From Bathymodiolus brooksi (lineage: Eukaryota > Mollusca > Bivalvia > Mytilida > Modiolidae), in NCBI GenBank assembly GCA_963680875.1, contig OY804579.1, positions 57,239,718 to 57,303,717 on the forward strand: a stretch of DNA of 64,000 nucleotides, read 5' to 3'. Made by a program: the position numbers and the translations under genes. Positions 56,200-64,000 of this stretch are shown piece after piece. Positions within the stretch are counted from its first letter, which is position 1; the number at the start of each line of letters is the position of its first letter. The notes beneath the pieces are model-generated. The model worked only from the letters and a program-made list of their open reading frames with translations, had not been told where the DNA came from and made no database searches.

Positions 56200-56911
56200 C
56201 ACTGGGGTAAAGCTGATGACCGTAACTGCAATTACGGTCATCCCAAGATGGCGGACGTGGAATCAGGTAAGAATGTTTTTTGTCGATTAAATTGTTTCTA
56301 TAATGTATTTTAAATGACACATGCATTAGTACGATAGTAATCTATGAACTTTCCACAAGGAAATCACAAATTACGACTGAAAAATGTACATGAAAGAGAA
56401 AATCCGATTTTAAAACATCGCTAAAATGACCGTAACGAAGATGACCGTAATCTCAGTTTTCAGTTACGGTCATCTTAGCGATTTTTTAAAATCGGATTTT
56501 CTCTTTCATATCTGATGTGGCCAACAATGTCATAGTGCACTTAATTATAATTATTATTAGTATTAGTATAAGTATTTAGTATATGTTATGGCAGTTATTT
56601 TCATTGTAGCGTACAATATTTATATTTTTAATTTTTTAATGTTATTGTTTATGAATCACTGTAATGACTTTGCCCCTTGTGGGCCCTCTATTGGACAATA
56701 AAAATTCTTATTCTTATTCTCATACATATTTCAGTCGTAATTTGTTATTTCCTTGTGACAAGTTCATAGATTACTATCGTACCAATGCATGTGCCATTTA
56801 GAATACATTATAGAAACAATTTAATCGACAAAAAAGATTCTTACCCGATTCCACGTCCGTCATTTTGGGATGACCGTAATTGCAGTAACGGTCATCAGCT
56901 TTACCCCAGTG
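56200..56911. mobile_element. Inverted-repeat element with GACCGTAA motifs and nested LINE tail
   Basis: The ends CACTGGGGTAAAGCTGATGA and TCATCAGCTTTACCCCAGTG are perfect complements, and ATATTT flanks both sides (56194-56199, 56912-56917). Arms of about 200 bp include hairpin GATGACCGTAA/TTACGGTCATC and an inner palindrome around 56,440. The right arm is interrupted at about 56,507-56,736 by foreign sequence ending 'GGACAATAAAAATTC' plus (TTATTC)n, a typical LINE 3' end. Confidence 0.8.
56507..56736 (+). mobile_element. LINE 3'-end fragment nested in the inverted-repeat element
   Basis: Contains 'GACTTTGCCCCTTGTGGGCC' followed by AATAAA and a TTATTC tail. The phrase either side joins the two halves of the host's right arm, as judged by comparison with its intact left arm ('GACTGAAAAATGTACATGAA'). 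Confidence 0.6.
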
Positions 56912-56917
56912 ATATTT

Positions 56918-58595
56918 GAAACAAAATCAAAGCATTGTATTTTATGATATTTATTAGAATTTCTATTTATTATGTCAAACTGGTACCCGGAAAAGCTTAA
57001 ATTTCTGGTTGGAATTTGCATATTAATAGCCATGCATATATCACACACCATTGTGTATGATTTACAGTACTAAATTTGTATAAGGAAATATCAAAGACTT
57101 CTGACAGACTATTGAACATATACGACTAATTTTTTATTTAAAAAAAAATGGTTATCATTTAAGAAATTTTACAATTTTCAGTTACAATATTTGATCCAAG
57201 TCCTCAAAATGGACTTGTGGAATATATAATAATGAGTTGGTTACGTTGTATAAATACAAAAAGCTACCCCTATTCAATGGAAATATTCGCGACAATTAAA
57301 TTCAAATTCAATTTAAAAAATGGTATTGTCCAGTCGATATTAAGCAAACATGCCTAGATATCTGGCGATATGTTTATTTATATTTGTAGACTCGTGTGAC
57401 GTTGCAATACCCTTGAATAGGTGAGATTACACTGAACAATTAAATTAAGCAATAAAGAGACAACAAAAAATCCGTTAACTATATTTGTCTACAAGAAAAT
57501 TTATAACTCTTTTATTTACCTGTCAATATCAACAAAATATTAGAGAAAATATTTCCATGAAGTCCCCTTTTCCGCATCTGTTCTAATTATAGTAATGGTG
57601 TTTTCCATTAAAAACATTGAAGTATTTATAGAAATTGGAAATTATGTAAAAAAATAGAGGTTATATATAGATTGAATCATGACATTTTTACTATTAATAG
57701 TACCTACATGTAGTTATATTTAATGGGTATGCAACGACCGCATGAATGAAGAAGAAAGGAACTTTAGACTTGATTGTTCAATTATACACATATACAATGT
57801 ATATGATTATTAAAATGCATAGCTTAACGATTTGATTTCCAATTAGATGAATTATTGTTTGGTTTTGGTGGAAATCCAAATAAAACTTTCACACCACCAT
57901 AGTATTTTCTTCAAAATCTAAAAGAAAGCGTTGGCCCTGAGTCCTATATCATATGGAATATATATACATGTATATACATTACAGGGTGATTCTGAGTATT
58001 ATAATACATTCAACAGATCTAATGAATAATACTGAAATATTCTTGTATTTTAATTGTTTTACAATATATACTAGTAATATATTTACCAATGTATTCCGAG
58101 TTAAACGGATCGAACTCGAACTCGGAAAACCGTGGTATAAATGATTTGTATCATGAAGCCATGCACTATCACATCTAGGTCGTCGATTATTGCACGGCTC
58201 TCTGAGAATAATAAAACCGCAACCCAGATTTATAGTGTGCAATATCTCGTATCTGCGTGTATTATTTCATAGTTCTTAGCTGTTGCTTACATTCAGGTAT
58301 ATTAACCATAAAAAGATCAAAGGAGAAGAATAAATTCATGTAACAATACTCTTTACTTCGACAACACGAAAATCACCTCAACCGATATTTGAGTAGACAG
58401 TCATATTTGAAATATGCTACTGGTAGACACAAGACATACACATCTAATTAAGATCAGATATTTTCACTTGCCCGGTCCTCTTTTTTTGTTGTCGCTGTGT
58501 GGGGGACAAGTGGGAAGTTTAACTATATTGCTATGATATACAAAACATTTTCTGGATTATATTTTATTGTCTCTAAAAGTCCTTACATTTTAAGT
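56918..58595. other. Intergenic AT-rich sequence, nothing recognised
   Basis: About 1.7 kb without recognisable coding or repeat signatures on either strand apart from simple AT-rich tracts. Confidence 0.4.
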
Positions 58596-58940
58596 TGATT
58601 GGTTAGCGTGCTCGCCTCTAGTGCGGTTGATCGTGGGTTCGAGCCCCGTTCGGGTCAAACCAAAGACAATAAAATTGGTTTGATTGGTTGATTATTTGTT
58701 GCTTCTCTGCTAAACACGCAACATTAAGAAGAAAGAGCAAATACTGGTTGGCTCAGAATCAGGATAATGTGTCCGAGTTGGGCGATATGTCTACCCGCGG
58801 ACTGTTGTTTCAGTGAGCTTGCAATGTAAATATCAAACTAAATGTGTTGGTCTAGTACAAAGCGGGCCTCATCATCTCATTGAAAATTAACTTGTTCTCG
58901 CCATAGTATAGCTGAAAATTATCTGAGTTGGCGTTATCGG
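58596..58940 (+). mobile_element. SINE family B copy
   Basis: 'GATTGGTTAGCGTGCTCGCC' head, B box 'GGGTTCGAGCCCCGT', body 'TACTGGTTGGCTCAGAATCA', tail 'TATAGCTGAAAATTATCTGA' then 'GTTGGCGTTA' truncated before AAC. Confidence 0.75.
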
Positions 58941-59094
58941 AAAATCGAAGACAGAGGAGACAAAATCGATACATTTCATGTATTTTAATATCTGTAAAGA
59001 AAATATTTCCAAATACAAAGTTTGATTATATAATACAATTCTTTATTAGCACAACTTACACTCAATATTGCGTCAAAGGCTACAAACAAACAAA

Positions 59095-59262
59095 CAAAAA
59101 TGGATCAAACACATACACAAACAACAATTATCATACACAAACAAACAAAAAATCTGTTTCACAATATAACAAATGTAATCGGATCAAACACATACACAAA
59201 CAACAATTATCATACACAAACAAACAAAAAATATGTTTCACAATATAACAAATGTAATCAAC
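59095..59262 (+). repeat. 79-bp tandem duplication
   Basis: Two copies of a unit starting 'GGATCAAACACATACACAAA' and containing 'TTTCACAATATAACAAATGT'. Confidence 0.75.
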
Positions 59263-59569
59263 TGCCCCCTGTCCCCTGTCCTCAGTTCCAAAGACCGTTT
59301 AATAAAGGAGCCAAAGGATTTCACTTGTTGTGAAGAAGTAGGATTACAAATATTTTCAATTTTGTCAATATCATTTAATGTATTAATTATAATAACAACT
59401 TTATTCTCTAAGCCAACGATACAAAGTGAGAGAGTTCAAATTAATACAAAGTACATGTAAATACATATTTTTACATCAATTATCAAGATTATGGGTGTAC
59501 ATTGTATACAAATTATGAAAAGAATGTTTAAAGTTCAATAAAAATGATATAAATACTAACAGAGGTGTG

Positions 59570-60470
59570 ATGAGGTTTTTTTTCAAGGAGAACAAATTTT
59601 CTTATTTATTATATCAATAAGTTTACATAATTTACGAACTGTTTCAGGTTTCTTTTTGGTAAATAATGACAACAGTTTTAATGTGTTTGGCCTGTTGAAA
59701 AAATATTTTGGAATTATATTTTTTCTTTCACTTGCAAAGTTTGGACACTGTAATACATAATGAAATAGGTCACCAATCTCTCCAGATTAACATAGCTGAC
59801 ACAGTCTATTGTGTCTTTCTACATTTGCCCAGCGCCCTACTTCAATCGGTAATCTGTGATTAGATGTTCTAAATCTACATAACGTAAATCTATTTTTGTC
59901 ATTTAAGATGTCTAAATATTTTTCAATTCTAAATTCCGACTTGAATAACCTATAGCTCAATGCTTTTGGAGATATTTGCAAAGTAGAATGCCAATTTTGT
60001 TTGAACTGGTCGGTTAATCTCAGTTTAATAGTGCTTTCAATTAGCCATTTATGGCTTATAAACTTTTGAGTATGCCAAATGTTCGAAAAAACCACAGTCA
60101 TCAAGTATTGATTTAACAAAACTAATCCATGAAAAAGTATTATTTCCATGAGTTTTCAAATACAATAATCTATAGATCAGAGATGATAATTTTGACTGCT
60201 TTCCATCAATTAATTTCGACCAGAATGACACAATTTTTAGCTTTACTGTTATATTTCGGGTATCTACCAAGTTCACCATATAACATGAAATTTGGTGTTG
60301 AAGTTTTCAAATTAAGCAACAGCTTACAAAATTTTACATGTAGTTTTTTCTAATATGTCAATATTTTCGCATCCCCATATCTCTGATCCATAGGTTAACA
60401 TTGGTATAATTATTTTATCAAACAAATCCAATAAGATATACATGTAGAAGGTCATCGAGAAAAGCTGTTC
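59570..60470 (-). mobile_element. LINE 3' end (thumb and C-terminal region of ORF2)
   Basis: Minus-strand frames read IIIPMLTYGSEIWGCENIDI (near 60,360-60,420), and further on RFRTSNHRLPIEVGRWANVE followed by RLCQLC, which are the thumb and terminal regions of LINE ORF2 proteins. All reverse-transcriptase blocks upstream are absent and the frame is broken, so this is a dead 5'-truncated copy. It is a different element from 37.5-40.5 kb. Confidence 0.75.
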
Positions 60471-60642
60471 TATATACCACGTGTGGAGAACACCAATGTA
60501 AATGTTGGTTGTCCATTGTTATTGTAATTCATCATACATGTATATTATAAAAAATTAAAATTAAATCTGAAATTTCTTGAAAGAGCTTTGGTTCACACAA
60601 ACCCACAATCTAAATGTATTTTGAACACATGGGTTTAAAATA

Positions 60643-60822
60643 TCAGTTTTCTTGATACACAAGTTCTGTCACACTATTTTTTGAAGAATTAGAAAATTCT
60701 GTCAACACTTTCTTTATCACTGGGTGTTGAACAAGCTTTGATATATAATAGTCCTTTTCTAATTCAACGCATCGTATACTTTCTTTTAATTCTCGATTTT
60801 CTTCCAATAACTGTCGAAGTTC
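60643..60822 (-). CDS. bZIP gene 2, zipper exon with stop
   Basis: The acceptor TTTCTTTTTAG opens 59 codons: [20 protein letters not shown], then [20 protein letters not shown], then a Ser/Asn-rich tail. The heptad register follows on from the previous exon. Confidence 0.82.
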   Translation of the reverse strand, partial: ELRQLLEENRELKESIRCVELEKDYYISKLVQHPVIKKVLTEFSNSSKNSVTELVYQEN

Positions 60823-63800
60823 CTAAAAAGAAAACATATTCTAAATTTTTTTATATGTTCGAAATTGTACAATTTTTGTTGTTGCAAAATCTTGTATGAA
60901 AATATGACAAACGTTTAACGAGGAATTATGCATGAACATAGTCCTGACGAATGATCTGATTTAAAGGTATAAGTCAACAGCACTCTCATTTTCAGAACAT
61001 TTAGTTTTTGTTCTTTTTCTTTTGACCATTATATTGTCTGTCCTATGAATTACGGGATCCCATTACCACCTTTGTATCTTCAAACTTTTATTAGAGAAAT
61101 GTAAATGAACCTAAATAATGTTATAATCGAGTCGTATAGTTATCGTCTGTTCTCGACCTCAGAAAGGGCTTCAAATTTTTAATACGGGTCGTATAGTTAT
61201 CGTCTGTTCTCGACCTCAGAAAGGGCTTCAAATTTTTAATACGGGTCGTATAGTTATCGTCTGTTCTCGACCTCAAAAAGGGCTTCAAATTCTTAATAAA
61301 GTGATACCCGGTACTCACATTTGGAGAAAAATTGCTGAAACATATTGTCATGTGTTATAAAACGAAGAAAAGGGTATTGCAAATAAAGATTCCTATAAAA
61401 CGTCTTGTCGGATTTATTCATGACTACGGATGCAAGGACACCATCATATCAATTATATCTCTCATTTGTTGTAAATAACAAGTGAACAAACAAATGCGAA
61501 GTGATTGTTTGTTTATATATTGGTGGAATTGTTGACCATCACTGTTTAAACTTTCTTTTCATAATGATATAATATACATGTATTTCCGCAATTATGATTT
61601 CCATTTAAATTGGTGTTCCTTGGGGACCGACATTTTGTTTTCCACTGGGATTCCTGGGATATTTTGTTTGGAGAGAACTTGACGCGAAATTTCATTACAA
61701 AGAATATACAAGAAATAAGAGAGGGTAATGACGCATCAGATATTATTTTGGCCAGATAGGAGACGAAATATTTTGGCCAAAATTTAGAACCCTCTCCGTC
61801 TCCCACCACAGATAGAAAAATGGTTGGCTCCTCATAATGTTGAAATAAAAATATGACTTCACGTGTCGAGCAACAAAATTAAACTTAACAAAATTTGCAG
61901 ATTTATCAAAGTTATCAACAAAGCTGTGTGCGTCCCGGGCTGAACCTATAGCGACATTCTACTCCGCCCTGTTCTTAATTATTATATCATTTCATTTTAA
62001 CAGACATTTATGATCCTAATTAACATTACTAATACATATAGAATTTGTATTCTATTGATAGTTCTATTGTATACGTAAATAATGCTTCTTTTTTCCTCTT
62101 TCTTTCTTCTTGCTGTTTGCATTTATCATCGTTTAGGGGGCGGATCACACGAAATACCCCAAACATTTTCGCGCCTCCCTCCGCTCGGCGCAATTTTTTT
62201 TAAGTGCGCCCCCCCCCCCCTCCCCCCCCCCTAACTTGAAATCCTGGATCCGCCCCTGTTTATGTATCTCTATACTTTTGTAATTACAGTTGTTTATGAG
62301 AATAAAATAAAGATATAAACAGTAACAACATTCCATTCAATAACTAATATATCGATTGTAGTTTTATATGATAATGTCCATAAAGTCATTTTCTTTAATT
62401 TTCAGATTCAACCAATATTTTGAAATCTTTTCAAAGTTTGAAGATATCACAAGGGTATTTGTGCATTTACAAGACAAATGTCATAAAATTGAATAATGGA
62501 ATAATTAGGAGAAAAGCTTAAAGATACCAAAAGGGTAATCAGAAGCCGTATGTATCGTCAGAGGACAGATAATATAATGTCCAAAAAGGACTAACAAATG
62601 GTCGACAAAACACTACACAGAAAGCTAAAGATTGAGCAACACGAAGCCCATTAAAACTGATGAACCCAAGTGTTGCGGAAGGGTAAATGGTTCTTGATCC
62701 ACTAGTGGCACCCGTCGTGCTACGTTTCCTAAAACTCCTACGATTGGTCACGAAAGAGTAAAGAAGGATGAGACTGTGACTATAACTAACAGAACATATC
62801 TGTGACAATTTTTTTTTGTATTCATTTCAGTTACCTTGCTGTTGTGCTATAAAATAATCAGATTTACTTCTTGTATAATAAATGTAATGTTATCTTTCTC
62901 ATTACTTCCTGTATAATAAATGTAATGTTATCTTTCTCATTACTTCCTGTTTAATAAATGTAATGTTATCTTTCTCATTACCTCCTGTATAATAAATGTA
63001 ATGTTATCTTTCTCATTACTTCTTGTATAATAAATGTAATGTTATCTTTCACATTGATGTATTAACAGTAAAACCATTCACTTCAAACATATTTATGTTT
63101 ATTATAAATAATTGCTCAAATATATTTAAAATGATATCTCTTTATCTGTCGTGGTGGTGATCGTATGGTAGTTGGATTTACAACTACATGTGCAGTCAGT
63201 ACCACTAAAGTTGTGAGTTCGAATCCCGCTCATATTGGGGTGTACTCGATACAACATTATATGATAAAGTTTGCCAGTGATTTGCGACAAATCGGTAGTT
63301 TTCTCCTGGTACTCCGGTTTCCTCCACCAATAAAACTGACCTCCATGATATAACTGAAATATTGTTGAAAGTGGCGTTAAACACCATAAACCATAAACCA
63401 AACCATCTTTACCTGTTGTATTTCTGTTTGGAACAACTTTTTCTTCGAGCGACATTTTTTTGCTGAATATCTATTATTTTTTTTCCTGCTGTCTTGTCTT
63501 GTCTTTTCTTCTGAAGTAAGCTGTAATGTTGTTGAATATATCATTTGACAACAGTAATGTTTCGACAGATTTTTAATATTATTAAATGATTATCAAATGT
63601 TTTGCATATATTCATCGAATTTATCTGGGTTTTTTTTTTCAAAGAACAAAAAAGTCAATAATTTGCTATATAAAGTTATATTTCCGTGTCCTAAGACCAG
63701 TTAAATACTGCCACCTTTTATTTTCTAAGAACTACTTAGTGTCATGTAAATCATAGGGCATATTTTTTTATTTTGTGAATATTGGCTTCGTTTTTGCTTT

Positions 63801-64000
63801 CATAATTTTTTTCCAGCTGATTTCTAAATTATTTTGATGGAATGCATTTTTCCCAAATCTATGTTTTAGCCGTTGTATTTGTTATATTAATCAGTTAGAA
63901 AATATTACTTACAGGCATTGGTGGTTTTATGTGAAAATCGACTTTAAGTTCCTCTAGACCTTGTGACATCCGTTTGGTCTGTATTTTACATCGTAATTCA
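60643..64000 (-). CDS. ATF3/JDP2-type bZIP protein, partial at window end
   Basis: Minus-strand exons: from beyond 64000 to 63913, 63520-63413, 60822-60643 (stop TGA 60645-60643); all junctions GT-AG and phase 0. The visible chain is 29 + 36 + 59 residues. The first exon ends [18 protein letters not shown] plus a short tail, nearly the same as the ELRLKIQTRRLSEGQEEL of the bZIP gene at 41-44 kb. The 108-nt exon carries a canonical basic region, [14 protein letters not shown], fitting N-x-x-(S/A)-A-x-K-C-R. The last exon continues the zipper ([16 protein letters not shown], then [14 protein letters not shown]), matching ATF3 spacing up to the His-Pro turn. It is therefore a probable DNA-binding AP-1/CREB-like factor acting as a dimer in the nucleus. 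The N-terminus lies outside the window. Confidence 0.8.
61131..61300. repeat. 57-bp tandem repeat, 3 copies
   Basis: The unit is 'GTCGTATAGTTATCGTCTGT' then 'TCTCGACCTCAGAAAGGGCT' plus 'TCAAATTTTTAATACGG'. It lies in the 2.6-kb intron of the partial bZIP gene. A reverse fragment of dispersed repeat D precedes it at 61,015-61,095. Confidence 0.8.
62137..62262. mobile_element. Short G/C-run repeat with 'GGGGCGGATC' ends
   Basis: 'AGGGGGCGGATCACAC' at left and 'TGGATCCGCCCCTG' at right form inverted ends around long C runs. A related diverged copy lies at about 18,175-18,280 ('GTGCGGATCCAGCAATTTTG' to 'CCTTGATCCGGCA'). Confidence 0.5.
62500..62730 (+). repeat. Dispersed repeat D copy
   Basis: 'GATACCAAAAGGGTAATCAG', 'GATTGAGCAACACGAAGCCC', 'TAGTGGCACCCGTCGTG'. 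The best-preserved single copy in the window for the 3' motif. Confidence 0.65.
62865..63052 (+). repeat. 38-bp minisatellite, 5 copies
   Basis: The unit is 'TTCCTGTATAATAAATGTAA' then 'TGTTATCTTTCTCATTAC'; the copies are nearly identical. It lies in the intron just downstream (element sense) of the bZIP basic exon. Confidence 0.85.
63148..63405 (+). mobile_element. SINE family A copy, well preserved
   Basis: Head 'GATCGTATGGTAGTTGGATT', B box 'GTGAGTTCGAATCCCGC', 'CTCCTGGTACTCCGGTTTCC', tail 'GTGGCGTTAAACACCATAAA'. It ends only 8 bp from the donor side of the bZIP exon at 63413, on the opposite strand. Confidence 0.78.
63413..63520 (-). CDS. bZIP gene 2, basic-region exon (108 nt)
   Basis: Acceptor AACATTACAG, donor GTAAAG; 36 codons starting [21 protein letters not shown]16, A20, C23 and R24 of this exon occupy the invariant DNA-contacting positions. 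I recall the matching exon in vertebrate FOS and ATF3 also being 108 nt. Confidence 0.85.
63913..64000 (-). CDS. bZIP gene 2, upstream exon (partial)
   Basis: Donor GTAAGT after CCT (63913). Encodes [20 protein letters not shown] and a Pro-rich end. It continues past the window. Confidence 0.75.

Noticed and set aside
59787..60279. A separate minus-strand protein gene with a Cys-x2-Cys end
   Set aside because: The phrases match the C-terminal part of LINE ORF2, and the frame is broken. It is kept as a retrotransposon remnant.

Overview
The window is animal nuclear DNA, AT-rich, with spliced genes whose introns are packed with dispersed and tandem repeats. The repeat content points to a bivalve mollusc. 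It includes elements with a 5' hairpin built on GCTCACC..AAA..GTGAGC followed by 'ATTGCCATCACTTGGCGTCC', two tRNA-derived SINE families ending in a '..GCGTTAAAC' tail, and dispersed repeats carrying 'GGCACCCGTCGTG' and 'ATCTACGTTTTTA'. I associate the last two with mytilid mussels (from memory, not checked). Nothing suggests a prokaryote or a virus.

Plus strand, 1,147-31,817: one complete gene can be assembled by hand. It has 16 coding exons, every junction is GT-AG and in phase, and the protein is about 757 residues. It is a coiled-coil adaptor of the ABIN/TNIP-optineurin-NEMO type. It carries a UBAN ubiquitin-binding segment (exon 11), a perfect NZF (RanBP2-type) zinc finger (exon 14), and several F/W-x-x-V/L motifs resembling LC3-interacting regions. 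Its function is probably ubiquitin-dependent control of innate immune or NF-kB-type signalling, by family analogy.

Minus strand: two short bZIP genes of the ATF3/JDP2/FOS type share the same exon plan, including a bZIP exon of exactly 108 nt in both. One is complete (43,819 to 41,186, 3 exons, 169 residues). The other enters from beyond the window end (64,000 to 60,643). The complete copy has a degenerate basic region and the other a canonical one, so this looks like an old local duplication followed by divergence.

Repeat landscape. Intron 2 of the TNIP-like gene holds a 6.6-kb element made of about 20 copies of a 332-bp unit (two 166-bp halves), including a recent 2,581-bp tandem duplication; the block lies between ~115-bp inverted repeats. 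Intron 3 holds about 49 copies of a 54-bp satellite that is the tRNA-like head of a SINE. Intron 4 holds a 3.5-kb element flanked by TTAA. Other regions carry MULE-like MITEs with clean 9-10 bp target duplications, a hAT-like element, a 5'-truncated LINE (37.5-40.5 kb) and a second LINE 3' end (59.6-60.5 kb). There are also minisatellites of 21, 26, 30/35, 37, 38, 44 and 57 bp. Many long open frames in the window are artefacts of tandem repeats whose period is a multiple of three.

All gene models and repeat borders here were read by eye from the sequence. Family names rest on motif recognition, not on database searches.
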